Origin: an uncultured Prevotella sp.
GTDB taxonomy: Bacteria > Bacteroidota > Bacteroidia > Bacteroidales > Bacteroidaceae
Assembly (NCBI GenBank): GCA_905236875.1
Contig: CAJOQT010000068.1
Span: forward strand, 1 to 50,767
Length of the DNA stretch: 50,767 nucleotides
Direction: 5' to 3'
The position numbers and the translations under genes were made by a program. Below the pieces are notes generated by a model. The model did no database searches, had not been told where the DNA came from, and saw only the letters and a list, made by a program, of their open reading frames with translations. Positions 8,232 through 17,160 of this stretch are shown here, piece after piece. Every line of letters begins with the position of its first letter. Positions within the stretch are counted from its first letter, which is position 1.

Positions 8232-8290
8232 GAAATGCAAAAGAAAAATAAGTTTTCCTTTTGCATTTCGCTCGCTTATTCGTACCTTTG
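8232..8290 (+). promoter_or_regulatory. Hairpin-promoter module of purD
   Basis: A palindrome with arms GAAATGCAAAAG (8232-8243) and CTTTTGCATTTC (8258-8269) has the -33 TTG (8261-8263) in its right arm. It is followed by CGCTCG and, after a 19-bp spacer, TACCTTTG (8283-8290). The same arrangement precedes mnmA and frr. Confidence 0.7.
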
Positions 8291-8309
8291 CAGGCAAAAA
8301 AAGAGAAAG

Positions 8310-9722
8310 ATGAAAATATTACTATTGGGCAGCGGTGGCCGTGAGCACGCGCTGGCCTGGAAAATCGCTCAAAGTAACAAGTGTGACAAACTGTTTATTG
8401 CTCCTGGCAATGCGGGTACGTCTGGTATCGTACTATCCAACGGCAGCCAAAGCGAGAACATTCAGATAAAAGCCGATGACTTTGAAGCCATCAAGTCGTT
8501 CTGCGTGGAGCAGGGAATAGACATGGTGGTGGTAGGTCCCGAAGATCCACTGGTCAAAGGTATCTACGATGACTTGAAGCAGGATGTGCGAACCAGCCAC
8601 ATCCCCGTCATAGGTCCGTCGAAGGCTGGTGCCGTACTGGAGGGCAGCAAGGACTTTGCCAAGGGGTTCATGCAGCGTCATAACATCCCTACCGCCCGTT
8701 ATCAGACGTTCACGCCAGACACGGTGGAGGAAGGCTTTGCGTTTCTCGAAAGTCTGGAGCCCCCCTACGTACTAAAGGCTGACGGTCTGTGTGCCGGCAA
8801 GGGTGTGCTGATACTACCCACGCTGGAAGAAGCCAAACTGGAATTACAGGAGATGCTGGGGGTTACTGAAATGAGGGATGGAGAAAATGAGAAAATGAAA
8901 AATGTGGAGACATCCCATCCCAAGTTCGGCAGTGCCTCAAGCCGCGTGATCATTGAGGAGTTCATGAGCGGCATCGAGTGTTCCGTCTTTGTGCTTACCG
9001 ACGGCGAGCACTACCAGATACTACCCGAGGCAAAGGACTACAAACGCATTGGCGAGGGTGACACGGGCCTGAACACAGGTGGCATGGGTAGCGTATCGCC
9101 CGTCCCGTTTGCTACAAAGGAATGGACGCAAAAGGTAGAAGACCGTATCATTCGCCCCACTGTGGAAGGTCTGAAGGCCGAGGGCATTGACTATAAGGGG
9201 TTTATCTTTTTCGGTCTGATAAACAGGCCTACCACCGGCTCCGCCCCAGAGGGAAGCGAGAAACGGGAAATGGGAGAGCCCTACGTCATCGAGTACAACT
9301 GTCGTATGGGAGATCCCGAGACTGAGACGGTGATGCTGCGTCTGAAGTCAGACATCGTCGATCTGTTTGAAGGCGTGGCCGAAGGTAATCTCGACCAGCG
9401 TCAGGTGGAGTTTGACGAGCGTAGTGCCGTTTGTGTGATGCTGGTGAGCGGCGGCTATCCTCAGGCGTACAAGAAGGGCTACGTGATTAAAATGAGAGAT
9501 GGAGAAAATGAGGAAATGAGGAATAACACCATTGTCTTCCATGCAGGTACGACATTCCACGATGGACAGGTGGTCACCAACGGCGGTAGGGTAATTGCCG
9601 TCTCATCGTACGGCATGGACAAGGAGGAAGCCCTGCATCGGTCGTTTGAAGTGGCCCAACAGATAGACTTCACTGACAAATATTTCCGTCGGGACATTGG
9701 GAAGGACCTGAGAGAACATTGA
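8310..9722 (+). CDS. purD: Phosphoribosylamine-glycine ligase (GARS)
   Basis: PurD joins glycine to 5-phosphoribosylamine with ATP, the second step of purine synthesis. The chosen start at 8310 ([20 protein letters not shown]) excludes 25 residues of the longest frame, which run back through the promoter. Family motifs are [42 protein letters not shown] and [14 protein letters not shown]. At 470 residues it is about 40 longer than the E. coli enzyme. The excess maps to three repeat-like insertions: [20 protein letters not shown] (8868-8927), [14 protein letters not shown] (9230-9272) and [13 protein letters not shown] (9489-9527). The first and third share nearly the same DNA. Confidence 0.95.
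   Translation: MKILLLGSGGREHALAWKIAQSNKCDKLFIAPGNAGTSGIVLSNGSQSENIQIKADDFEAIKSFCVEQGIDMVVVGPEDPLVKGIYDDLKQDVRTSHIPVIGPSKAGAVLEGSKDFAKGFMQRHNIPTARYQTFTPDTVEEGFAFLESLEPPYVLKADGLCAGKGVLILPTLEEAKLELQEMLGVTEMRDGENEKMKNVETSHPKFGSASSRVIIEEFMSGIECSVFVLTDGEHYQILPEAKDYKRIGEGDTGLNTGGMGSVSPVPFATKEWTQKVEDRIIRPTVEGLKAEGIDYKGFIFFGLINRPTTGSAPEGSEKREMGEPYVIEYNCRMGDPETETVMLRLKSDIVDLFEGVAEGNLDQRQVEFDERSAVCVMLVSGGYPQAYKKGYVIKMRDGENEEMRNNTIVFHAGTTFHDGQVVTNGGRVIAVSSYGMDKEEALHRSFEVAQQIDFTDKYFRRDIGKDLREH
8871..8905 (+). repeat. In-frame repeat, copy 1 in purD
   Basis: ATGAGGGATGGAGAAAATGA, then GAAAATGAAAAATG, lies in the ATP-grasp region of purD and encodes [11 protein letters not shown]. It matches the second copy at 9491-9523 and the 5' end of the cyclophilin gene (2515-2538, opposite strand). 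Confidence 0.65.
9491..9523 (+). repeat. In-frame repeat, copy 2 in purD
   Basis: ATGAGAGATGGAGAAAATGA, then GGAAATGAGGAAT, encodes [11 protein letters not shown] near the C-terminal domain of PurD. It is about 85 percent identical to copy 1 over 33 bp by eye. Confidence 0.65.
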
Positions 9723-9723
9723 A

Positions 9724-9798
9724 GATTAAACATTAAAGATTAAACATTAAGGATTAAATTCGCTTCGCTCAGAAGCGTAAAGATTAAAGATTGAAGAG
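9724..9798. repeat. Heptamer tract (GATTAAA/CATTAAA) with a hairpin
   Basis: Five clean 7-bp units (GATTAAA, CATTAAA, GATTAAA, CATTAAG, GATTAAA; 9724-9758) are followed by CGCTTC-GCTCA-GAAGCG, a small hairpin, and by TAAAGAT twice. It fills the 81-bp gap after purD. Confidence 0.7.
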
Positions 9799-9803
9799 AG
9801 GGA

Positions 9804-10742
9804 GTGATTAAGCGAATACAGAACAGAGTAGCGGAGAGCCGCATATTGCTGCCCATAGTGACCGTTTACGGTGTACTGGTGTGGCTGGCGGCAGGACTTG
9901 TCACCCAGCAGTGGTGGTTGCAGTTCCTGTCGTTTGCTGCTGCAACGTACATGATGGTGGAGCTGAACAATCAGAACGCACTCATACGCATCTATTCGCG
10001 CATGGTGAGCTGCTCTTTCATCGCTCTGTCATGCCTATCGTGCTTCCTGTTTGCTTCGTTGGACGCAGCACTATCTACTGTTACTTTCGTAGCATTCCTA
10101 CTGTTGCTGTTCCGAACCTACCAGGACCAGCAGTCGCCTGGCAACACGTTCTATGCCTATATCTTGTTAGGACTATCGAGCCTGATAAACATCCGCATCC
10201 TCTACTTTCTGCCACTATTTTGGCTATTCATGGCATTTAAGATACAATCGTTATCGTGGCGCACGTTCATTGCCTCTGTTCTCGGTACGCTATTGCCATA
10301 TTGGTTTGCTGCCGCCTATTTCGCCTATAAGTCAGACTTTTCACCGATGCTGGAGCACTTCGCACAGTTAGGACAGATAAGCTTTCCTGCCGAATATCAG
10401 GCACTGACATTGTCGCAAATACTCAGCTTTGCTTTGCTGACGGTATTGAGTCTGACAGGAGCCATACACTACTTGCGTACACGCTACCGTGACAAAATAC
10501 GTACGAGGATGCTTTTCGACTGTTTCATCATCATCGTTGCCATTGCCATCGTACTGCTCGTTCTGCAACCTCAGCACTACACCTTGCTGATCGTTGTCAT
10601 AACCGTCTGTACCAGTCCGCTCATCGCGCACTTTATAGCACTAACTCACACACGGTGGACCAACGCAGGGTTCTATGTCATTTTGGCTGCAACATTCATC
10701 ATCACCATCCTGAACCTATGGATGCTTTTATTCAACTCCTGA
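9804..10742 (+). CDS. Uncharacterised polytopic membrane protein
   Basis: A 312-residue protein that begins at GTG (MIKRIQNRVAESRILLPIV) with about nine hydrophobic segments, few charged residues and a final helix ILNLWMLLFNS. It resembles Bacteroidales membrane proteins of unknown function that neighbour DedA/YqaA genes. No catalytic motif could be seen. It overlaps the next gene by 25 bp, which implies translational coupling. The GTG at 9804 directly follows the repeat tract, so an ATG further in cannot be excluded. Confidence 0.7.
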   Translation: MIKRIQNRVAESRILLPIVTVYGVLVWLAAGLVTQQWWLQFLSFAAATYMMVELNNQNALIRIYSRMVSCSFIALSCLSCFLFASLDAALSTVTFVAFLLLLFRTYQDQQSPGNTFYAYILLGLSSLINIRILYFLPLFWLFMAFKIQSLSWRTFIASVLGTLLPYWFAAAYFAYKSDFSPMLEHFAQLGQISFPAEYQALTLSQILSFALLTVLSLTGAIHYLRTRYRDKIRTRMLFDCFIIIVAIAIVLLVLQPQHYTLLIVVITVCTSPLIAHFIALTHTRWTNAGFYVILAATFIITILNLWMLLFNS

Positions 10743-11170
10743 CAGAATGGGGCTACGGCGGACTCTTCGTCGGTGCATTTCTGGCAGGCAGTGTACTGCC
10801 CTTCAACAGCGAGACAGTCATGGCTGCACTCTACGTAGCCGGACTTGACCCGCTGGGATTGCTGATATGGGGCACATTGGGAAACTTCCTGGGATCAGTG
10901 TTCAACTACTTCGTTGGCCGTATGGGTAAGATGGAATGGATAGAACGCTGGCTGAAAGTGAAACGTGAGAAGCTGGAACGCGCACAGCGATGGGTAGCCA
11001 AGTACGGTGCATGGATGGGACTATTGGCGTGGATTCCGCTGTTAGGGTCGGCTATCACTGTCGCTCTGGGTCTGATGCGCTCCAACATCCCTATGACATT
11101 TACCGCCATCCTAACGGGTAAGTTGGTGCGTTACCTTCTGGTCATCTACGGTACCAGCCTTTTTATGTAA
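10718..11170 (+). CDS. DedA/SNARE-associated (YqaA-type) membrane protein
   Basis: The ATG at 10718 (MDAFIQLLTEWGYGGLFVGA) lies inside the end of the previous gene; the longer frame from 10655 has no domain support upstream of it. The 150-residue protein carries the family features: an N-terminal re-entrant hydrophobic stretch (FLAGSVLPFNSETVMAALYV), GTLGNFLGSVFNYFVGRMG and a C-terminal LGSAITVALGLMR region. DedA-superfamily proteins are linked to lipid-carrier recycling and membrane potential. Short YqaA members are less studied. Its overlap with the upstream membrane gene suggests the two act together. Confidence 0.8.
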   Translation: MDAFIQLLTEWGYGGLFVGAFLAGSVLPFNSETVMAALYVAGLDPLGLLIWGTLGNFLGSVFNYFVGRMGKMEWIERWLKVKREKLERAQRWVAKYGAWMGLLAWIPLLGSAITVALGLMRSNIPMTFTAILTGKLVRYLLVIYGTSLFM

Positions 11171-11229
11171 AGTTGAAAAGTTAAAAAGTTGAAAAGTTAA
11201 AATCTTTCATCTTCCATCTTTAATCTTTT
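11169..11229. repeat. Tandem words before the DUF2723 gene
   Basis: Two copies of a 16-bp unit AAAGTTGAAAAGTTAA (11169-11200) are followed by four heptamers ATCTTTC, ATCTTCC, ATCTTTA, ATCTTTT (11202-11229). The tract ends 3 bp before a -7 box, so it occupies the position where a -33 element would normally lie. Confidence 0.7.
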
Positions 11230-11232
11230 TCG

Positions 11233-11240
11233 TATCTTTG
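11233..11240 (+). promoter_or_regulatory. -7 box of the DUF2723 gene
   Basis: TATCTTTG is a perfect -7 box. The -33 position is filled by heptamer repeats and has no TTG, so promoter strength could vary with repeat number. Confidence 0.5.
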
Positions 11241-11268
11241 CAGGCATTATTCATATATATAGAAAAAG

Positions 11269-14200
11269 ATGAAACAATTCAGACTGGTGGATAATTCCCT
11301 TGGATGGCTGGCGTTCCTGATTGCCGCCATCTGCTACATCTCCACCATTGAACCCACCGCATCGTTCTGGGACTGCCCGGAATTTATCTCAACAGGTTAC
11401 AAACTCGAAGTCGGACACCCACCTGGAGCACCATTCTTCATGCTTACCGCTAATCTCTTCTCACAGTTGGTTAGCGACCCCAGTCAGGTGGCTCGTATGG
11501 TGAACACGATGAACGCACTGCTGTCGGCAGTCACCATACTGTTCCTCTTCTGGACCATTACACACCTGGTACGGCGTCTGCTCATTGACAAGTGGGAGGA
11601 GATGACCACTGCCAAGATGATTGCCATTGAGGCATCGGGCATGGTGGGCGCACTCATATACGCCTTCAGCGATACCTTCTGGTTCTCAGCCGTCGAAGGT
11701 GAGGTATATGCCTATTCTTCAGCCTTCACCGCCGTCGTATTCTGGCTCATACTGAAGTGGGAAGACCATGCCGACGAGCCGCATGCAGACCGCTGGCTGG
11801 TACTTATCTTCTATATGACCGGACTTTCCATCGGTGTTCACCTGCTGAACCTACTCTGCCTGCCCGCTATTGTGCTGGTATGGTACTATCGCCGTCACCG
11901 TAATCAGGATGCCTCGAAGGATTTAAAGGGCTCGCTTATCGCACTGGGCTTCTCCATCGTCATCCTGGCAGCCGTGCTCTACGGCGTAGTTCCCGGTATC
12001 GTACGTGTCGGCGGATGGTTTGAGCTGTTGTTCGTCAATGTGCTGGGCTGCCCGTTCAACACAGGTGAAATCATCTATATCATCCTGCTCATCGGTATCA
12101 TTATCTGGGCTATTTACGAGACATTCACCAACCGCAGCGAGATGCGCCAGAACATCGCCTTCGTACTGTCTGTCGGCATGTTGGGCATACCCTTCATCGG
12201 ACATACCTGGCTCACCATCGTAGCTGGCATCCTTATACTCATCGGACTGTGGTTCCTGTTGCGTTACAGGCATGAAAAGAAAGCACTGGTCAGCGCACGT
12301 CTGAAGAACACGTCGCTGCTTTGCATGCTGATGCTCATGATAGGCTACTCCAGCTATGCACTTATCGTCATCCGTTCGTCGGCCAACCCGCCCATGGACC
12401 AGAACTCACCAGAAGACATCTTTACATTGGGCGAATATCTCAGCCGCGAACAGTACGGTACGCATCCGTTACTATGGGGTCCTGCCTATACATCACAAGT
12501 GGAGCTAAAAGCTGAAGGCAACATGTGCCGCCCCGTTATGGACAAGGGAGCCCCCGTCTATCAGCGTAAGGAGAAAGCATCGGCTGATGAAAAGGATGAG
12601 TACTTCATCGTCAACACCAAAGACCAGTACAAGTACGCCCAGAACATGCTGTTCCCCCGCATGTACGACAGCGGACACGCCAATTCCTACGAACAGTGGA
12701 TGAACGGTGTGGAGGGTTATGAAGTGCCCTACGACCGCTGCGGTGAGGAAATCATCGTGAAGATGCCGTCGCAAATGGAGAACCTTTGGTTCTTTATCAC
12801 CTACCAGTGTAACTTTATGTACTGGCGATACTTTATGTGGAACTTCGCAGGCCGCCAGAATGACATACAAGGAAATGGAGAGCCCGAACACGGTAACTGG
12901 ATCACAGGAATTCCCTTCTTCGACAACATGCGTCTGGGCGACCAGGACAAACTGCCCGACTACATCAAGGAGAACAAGGGTCACAACGTGTTCTACTGTC
13001 TGCCGCTCATACTCGGTCTGCTGGGACTCTTCTGGCAGTCGCTTATGAAGCAGCAAAAGGGTATCCGTCAGTTCTGGGTGGTCTTCTTCCTGTTCTTCAT
13101 GACAGGACTGGCCATTGTCATCTACCTGAACCAGACACCCAATCAGCCACGTGAGCGTGACTACGCCTATGCTGGCTCGTTCTATGCCTATGCCATCTGG
13201 TGTGGTATGGGCGTGGCAGCTATCTACGATGTGCTGAAGCGTTTCGCCAAGAAGCATGAGGCGGTTGTTGCCGCCATCTGCGGTGTAGCAGCCCTGCTGG
13301 TGCCCATTCAAATGGTCAGTCAGACCTGGGACGACCACGACCGTTCAGGCCGTTATACCTGCCGCGACTTCGGTCAGAACTACCTCATGTCACTACAGCT
13401 GACGGGCAACCCCATCGTCTATACCAACGGTGACAACGACACCTTCCCGCTTTGGTACAACCAGGATGTGGAAGGCGTGCGAACCGATGCCCGTGTCTGT
13501 AATTTAAGTTATCTGCAGACCGACTGGTATATTGACCAGATGTGCCGTCCCGCCTACGACTCACCCAGCGTGCCCATCACATGGCCCCGTATTGAGTATG
13601 CAGGACGTACCAACGACTATGTGCAGATATATCCTGAAGTCAAGGAGAGCATCAAGGTACTCTACAAAAAATATCCCGATGAGGCACGTGCCATGTTTGG
13701 CGACAACCCCTTCGAATTGAAGAATATCTTGAAGTACTGGGTACGCAATGAGATTAACAACGAACAGCGTGAGGTGATGAAACTCATCATGGGCGAAGGA
13801 AACACCCTGCATGTCATTCCTACCGATACGCTCTACATGACCATCGACAAGGATGCCGTACGCAAGAGCGGTATGATGATGCAAGGCGACTCCATACCCG
13901 ACCAGATGGTTATCTCGCTAAAGGGACACGGCGGGCTCATCAAGAATGACCTCATGATGCTCGAAATGATTGCACAGTGTAACTGGACACGACCCATCTA
14001 CGTGGCAATGACCGTAGGTAGCGACAATTACATGAACCTCGGTGACAACTTCGTACAGGAGGGACTGGTCAACCGCATCACACCGTTCACCACCAATACG
14101 CCCGGTGCCGAGAACTTCGACATCGACAAGACCTATGACATCGTGATGAACCGCTTTAAATTCGGCGGGCTCGACAAACCGGGACTCTATCTCGACGAGA

Positions 14201-14817
14201 CAGTTATGCGCATGTGCTATACCCATCGGCGCATCTTTGCTCAACTGGTCAGCAAACTGGTGCAGAAGCACCGCTATGAAGAGGCAAAGAAGGTGCTGGC
14301 ATACAGTGAGAAGATGATTCCGACCTTCAACGTCCCCGACTGCTACGACTCCGGAACGCTTGAAATCACTCAGGCCTACGCTGCCGTTGGCGACAGGAAG
14401 ATGACAAAGACCCATCTTGACAACCTCTGGAAACGGTCATCACAGAGCATCAACTACTATTACAATCAGGAAAGCGTCTGGTTCCTGTCGTCACACAGGG
14501 AGTTACTGTTAAACTTCTACGTGCTGGAGAATTGTGCAGATATTGCATCGAAGACCAATCCATCGTGGATCAAGACAGACCTGAAGGTGCTGGACTTCGC
14601 CAAGCCTATCTGGACACGCTCAACAGCCATCCTCAAGCAGAACATGGCCAGCGGACGCATACTCTCTGCCGACGATGAGAACTTTATGCACTTCTTCGTG
14701 TTGCAACAGCTCAACTCCATCATGACCGCAGCCAACATACCTGAGGCCGACAAATACTTCGAGGAACTCCTGCAGCTGATGACCCAATACCGCGACATGG
14801 GCGGAAGATTGCAATAA
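11269..14817 (+). CDS. Large DUF2723 membrane protein, TMEM260-like O-mannosyltransferase candidate
   Basis: The 1182-residue protein opens with the DUF2723 signature (AAICYISTIEPTASFWDCPE and GYKLEVGHPPGAPFF, residues 20-60), then about twelve membrane segments to residue 450. A second membrane group lies near 560-690, with NQPRERDYAYAGSFYAYAIW, and a long soluble C-terminal half includes YTNGDNDTFPLWYNQDVEG. The family belongs to the GT-C glycosyltransferase superfamily, and the human relative TMEM260 is an O-mannosyltransferase. The acidic pair W-D-C-P-E resembles the first-loop catalytic Asp of such enzymes. The substrate here is unknown; modification of exported proteins is a reasonable inference. 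It is followed 36 bp later by a polysaccharide deacetylase gene. Confidence 0.85.
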   Translation: MKQFRLVDNSLGWLAFLIAAICYISTIEPTASFWDCPEFISTGYKLEVGHPPGAPFFMLTANLFSQLVSDPSQVARMVNTMNALLSAVTILFLFWTITHLVRRLLIDKWEEMTTAKMIAIEASGMVGALIYAFSDTFWFSAVEGEVYAYSSAFTAVVFWLILKWEDHADEPHADRWLVLIFYMTGLSIGVHLLNLLCLPAIVLVWYYRRHRNQDASKDLKGSLIALGFSIVILAAVLYGVVPGIVRVGGWFELLFVNVLGCPFNTGEIIYIILLIGIIIWAIYETFTNRSEMRQNIAFVLSVGMLGIPFIGHTWLTIVAGILILIGLWFLLRYRHEKKALVSARLKNTSLLCMLMLMIGYSSYALIVIRSSANPPMDQNSPEDIFTLGEYLSREQYGTHPLLWGPAYTSQVELKAEGNMCRPVMDKGAPVYQRKEKASADEKDEYFIVNTKDQYKYAQNMLFPRMYDSGHANSYEQWMNGVEGYEVPYDRCGEEIIVKMPSQMENLWFFITYQCNFMYWRYFMWNFAGRQNDIQGNGEPEHGNWITGIPFFDNMRLGDQDKLPDYIKENKGHNVFYCLPLILGLLGLFWQSLMKQQKGIRQFWVVFFLFFMTGLAIVIYLNQTPNQPRERDYAYAGSFYAYAIWCGMGVAAIYDVLKRFAKKHEAVVAAICGVAALLVPIQMVSQTWDDHDRSGRYTCRDFGQNYLMSLQLTGNPIVYTNGDNDTFPLWYNQDVEGVRTDARVCNLSYLQTDWYIDQMCRPAYDSPSVPITWPRIEYAGRTNDYVQIYPEVKESIKVLYKKYPDEARAMFGDNPFELKNILKYWVRNEINNEQREVMKLIMGEGNTLHVIPTDTLYMTIDKDAVRKSGMMMQGDSIPDQMVISLKGHGGLIKNDLMMLEMIAQCNWTRPIYVAMTVGSDNYMNLGDNFVQEGLVNRITPFTTNTPGAENFDIDKTYDIVMNRFKFGGLDKPGLYLDETVMRMCYTHRRIFAQLVSKLVQKHRYEEAKKVLAYSEKMIPTFNVPDCYDSGTLEITQAYAAVGDRKMTKTHLDNLWKRSSQSINYYYNQESVWFLSSHRELLLNFYVLENCADIASKTNPSWIKTDLKVLDFAKPIWTRSTAILKQNMASGRILSADDENFMHFFVLQQLNSIMTAANIPEADKYFEELLQLMTQYRDMGGRLQ

Positions 14818-14853
14818 ATCAGAAAGTTAAAAGCTCATAGTTCATAAGTCTGC

Positions 14854-15465
14854 ATGATAATCGAGCAACCCACCAAATGGCTACGATGGATGTTTCCTGA
14901 CGCTCTATGGCGGATGGACAAGACGGAGAAGGCCGTTTATCTGACCTTTGACGACGGGCCGATACCCGAAGCCACGCCATTCATTCTTGACACCCTGAAG
15001 GAGCATGGCATTAAAGCCACCTTCTTCATGGTGGGCGACAACGTCAGGAAGCATCCCGAGCTATTGGAACGTATCAAAGATGAAGGTCATCAGGTGGGGA
15101 ATCACACATACAACCATCTGGGAGCCTTCAAACACTGGACGGTCACCTATATCATCAACACCTTCAAGGCCAACGAACTGATACACTCCCACCTGTTCAG
15201 ACCGCCACATGGAGTGATGCGCTGGAGTGAATATTACTGGTTGAGAAAGCACTTCAATATTGTCATGTGGGATCTCGTCACACGCGACTACTCCAAATGG
15301 ATGACGGCTGAAGATGTGCTCAACAACGTGAAACGCTATACCCGCAACGGCAGCATCATCACCTTCCACGACTCGATCAAGAGCATTGACAAGTTACGTT
15401 ATGCACTACCCGAAGCCATCAAATGGCTTAAACAGGAGGGTTATGCATTCAAGATTTTCGATTAG
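14854..15465 (+). CDS. Polysaccharide deacetylase (NodB homology) family protein
   Basis: The 203-residue protein has all core motifs of carbohydrate esterase family 4: TFDDGP (motif 1, with catalytic and metal Asp), HQVGNHTYNHLG (motif 2, metal His pair), RPPHGVMR (motif 3), MWDLVTRDYSKW (motif 4) and IITFHDS (motif 5). It would remove acetyl groups from an N-acetylated glycan such as peptidoglycan or a surface polysaccharide. No signal peptide is evident, though the N terminus is short and slightly hydrophobic, so location is unclear. A heptamer-like tract (14822-14850) separates it from the DUF2723 gene. Confidence 0.9.
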   Translation: MIIEQPTKWLRWMFPDALWRMDKTEKAVYLTFDDGPIPEATPFILDTLKEHGIKATFFMVGDNVRKHPELLERIKDEGHQVGNHTYNHLGAFKHWTVTYIINTFKANELIHSHLFRPPHGVMRWSEYYWLRKHFNIVMWDLVTRDYSKWMTAEDVLNNVKRYTRNGSIITFHDSIKSIDKLRYALPEAIKWLKQEGYAFKIFD

Positions 15466-15467
15466 CT

Positions 15468-15520
15468 ACAAAAATAAAATCGAATTTATTTTGTGTTTTG
15501 CTCGATTTACTGTATCTTTG
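15468..15520 (+). promoter_or_regulatory. Hairpin-promoter module of frr
   Basis: Arms ACAAAAATAAAAT and ATTTATTTTGT (15468-15493) form a hairpin whose right arm holds the -33 TTG (15491-15493). The GCTCG motif follows, then TATCTTTG (15513-15520) after a 19-bp spacer. It is the third member of the purD/mnmA type. Confidence 0.65.
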
Positions 15521-15549
15521 AACCCTCGAAAACACTAAGACCTATAAAT

Positions 15550-16110
15550 ATGATAGACGTAAAAGCAACATTAGCCTCAGCAGAGGAACGCATGGAGATG
15601 GCAGCACTCTTCCTGGAAGAAGAGCTGAACCGCATCCGTGCCGGACGCGCCAATGTAGCCATCCTCAGTGGCGTGAGAGTAGAATCGTACGGTCAGAAAG
15701 TACCTCTGAACCAAGTAGCAACCGTCAACTGCCCCGATGCACGTACCATCGCCATCAAGCCCTGGGACCGTAAGCAGATCAGGGATATTGAGAAAGCCAT
15801 CATGGACAGCGACGTAGGCATCACCCCAGAAAACAATGGTGAGGTCATTCGTTTGGGTATCCCCCAGCCAACCGAAGAGCGTCGTCGTGACCTGGTGAAG
15901 CAATGCAACAAAATCTGCGAGAAGGCCAAAGTTGAGGTTCGCAACGTTCGTGGTGATATCAAGGACAAGCTGAAGAAAGCCATCAAGGATGGACTCAGCG
16001 AGGACAATGAAAAAGATGCAGAGCTCGACCTTCAGAAACTGCACGACAAATACATCAAGAAGCTTGACGAGCTGATTGAGGCCAAAAACAAGGAAATCAT
16101 GACAGTATAA
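15550..16110 (+). CDS. frr: Ribosome recycling factor
   Basis: RRF splits the post-termination ribosome together with EF-G. The start at 15550 (MIDVKATLASAEERMEMAAL) gives 186 residues, the normal family length; the longer frame from 15493 reads through the promoter. Hallmarks are EELNRIRAGRANVAIL, SYGQKVPLNQVATV, NNGEVIRLGIPQPTEERRRD and the long C-terminal helix ending ELIEAKNKEIMTV. rsgA starts 6 bp later, so two ribosome-related genes form one operon. Confidence 0.97.
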   Translation: MIDVKATLASAEERMEMAALFLEEELNRIRAGRANVAILSGVRVESYGQKVPLNQVATVNCPDARTIAIKPWDRKQIRDIEKAIMDSDVGITPENNGEVIRLGIPQPTEERRRDLVKQCNKICEKAKVEVRNVRGDIKDKLKKAIKDGLSEDNEKDAELDLQKLHDKYIKKLDELIEAKNKEIMTV

Positions 16111-16116
16111 GGTCAA

Positions 16117-17142
16117 GTGAAAAAGGGACTCGTAGTTAAAAACACAGGGAGTTGGTACACCGTTCTGTCGGACGATGGCCAACTCCTTGATTGTAAGATC
16201 AAGGGAAACTTCCGTTTGCGTGGCATCAGGAGCACGAATCCTGTGGCTGTAGGCGACAGGGTAAATGTAAGCCTCCCCCCGACCCCCTCCCAAGGAGGGG
16301 GAGCATGGATAGTTGGTATCGAGGAGCGTCGCAACTACATTATCCGCAAGAGCATCAATTTGTCGAAACAAAGTCACATCATCGCGGCCAACGTCGATCA
16401 GGCATTCCTGATTATTACCGTGGTAAAGCCACAGACCTCCACAACCTTCATTGACCGTTTTCTGGCTTCTGCCGAGGCTTATCGCGTACCCGTCGTACTT
16501 ATATTCAACAAGACTGACCTGCTCGACGCTGACGAGCTGCGCTACCAGCAGATGATGATACAGCTCTATGAAACCATTGGTTATGAGTGTCATGCCATCT
16601 CTGCCGAGACAGGTGAAGGCGTTGAAGAGCTACGCCCGCTGCTCGAAGGCAAAGTCACCGTTTTGAGTGGCAACAGCGGTGTAGGCAAATCGACGCTCAT
16701 CAATCGTCTTGTTCCCAATGCAAAACTGCGCACTGCCGACATCAGTGATGCCCACCAGACGGGCATGCACACCACTACGTTCTCGGAAATGATCAGCCTA
16801 TCCACACCGCTCCAGACCCCCTCTGACTCCCTCTGTTTAGGGGGAGAACAAGTTGCCTCCCCTAAACAGGGGAGGATGGAGAGGTCCTCATTCCTCATCG
16901 ATACTCCGGGTATTAAGGGCTTTGGCACCTTCGACATGGAACCAGAGGAGATAACGAGCTATTTCAAGGAAATATTCGAATTCTCCAAACAGTGCCGCTT
17001 CAACAACTGCACACATACCCATGAGCCGGGCTGTGCCGTACTGAAAGCTCTCGACGACCATTACATAGCCGAGAGCCGTTATCAAAGTTATCTCTCCATG
17101 CTTAACGACAAGGATGAGAACAAATACCGCGAAGCCTACTGA
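16117..17142 (+). CDS. rsgA: Small-subunit-dependent GTPase A (ribosome assembly)
   Basis: RsgA is a circularly permuted GTPase acting in late 30S maturation. The 341-residue product starts at GTG and has an OB-fold, then NKTD (G4), [14 protein letters not shown] (G1), DTPGIKGFG (G3) and the zinc motif [14 protein letters not shown]. Two segments look inserted. One is [10 protein letters not shown] (16272-16303) in the OB-fold. The other is a stretch of about 23 residues just before G3, encoded by a C/G-rich double palindrome (16814-16884). Both keep the frame. The stop codon is inside a terminator stem shared with the convergent epimerase gene. Confidence 0.95.
   Translation: MKKGLVVKNTGSWYTVLSDDGQLLDCKIKGNFRLRGIRSTNPVAVGDRVNVSLPPTPSQGGGAWIVGIEERRNYIIRKSINLSKQSHIIAANVDQAFLIITVVKPQTSTTFIDRFLASAEAYRVPVVLIFNKTDLLDADELRYQQMMIQLYETIGYECHAISAETGEGVEELRPLLEGKVTVLSGNSGVGKSTLINRLVPNAKLRTADISDAHQTGMHTTTFSEMISLSTPLQTPSDSLCLGGEQVASPKQGRMERSSFLIDTPGIKGFGTFDMEPEEITSYFKEIFEFSKQCRFNNCTHTHEPGCAVLKALDDHYIAESRYQSYLSMLNDKDENKYREAY
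16272..16303 (+). repeat. C/G-rich palindrome inside rsgA, copy 1
   Basis: CCTCCCCCCGACCCCCTCCC is followed by AAGGAGGGGGAG. It is a half-size copy of the element and is read in frame within the OB-fold loop of RsgA. Confidence 0.7.
16814..16884 (+). repeat. C/G-rich double palindrome inside rsgA, copy 2
   Basis: The two halves carry CCCTCTGTTTAGGGGGAG and CCTCCCCTAAACAGGGGAGG, separated by AACAAGTTG; the outer ends (GACCCCCTCTGACT and ATGGAGAGGTC) also pair roughly. It is read in frame immediately before the G3 motif. Confidence 0.75.
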
Positions 17143-17160
17143 GACTTCGCGGTATTCTTT
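17123..17160. terminator. Bidirectional terminator overlapping the rsgA stop
   Basis: A perfect 12-bp stem, AATACCGCGAAG (17123-17134) with CTTCGCGGTATT (17145-17156), is followed by CTTTT on the plus strand. The rsgA TGA (17140-17142) lies in the loop. The epimerase gene ends at 17160 from the other side, so one hairpin can serve both genes. Confidence 0.8.

Noticed and set aside
9761..9777. Small hairpin after purD as a terminator
   Set aside because: The 6-bp stem is weak and is followed by TAAAGATTAAAG without a T tract, so it was kept only as part of the repeat tract.
12505..13338. 277-residue minus-strand frame inside the DUF2723 gene
   Set aside because: Composition is His/Val-rich mirror-codon text; the plus-strand gene has clear family motifs.
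15577..16593. 338-residue minus-strand frame across frr and rsgA
   Set aside because: It is antisense to two certain genes and has no domain character.
16814..16884. Intron or intein in rsgA, mnmA or the peptide synthetase
   Set aside because: The inserts are only 30-100 bp, lack splice or self-splicing motifs and leave the frame open, which fits translated repeats better.
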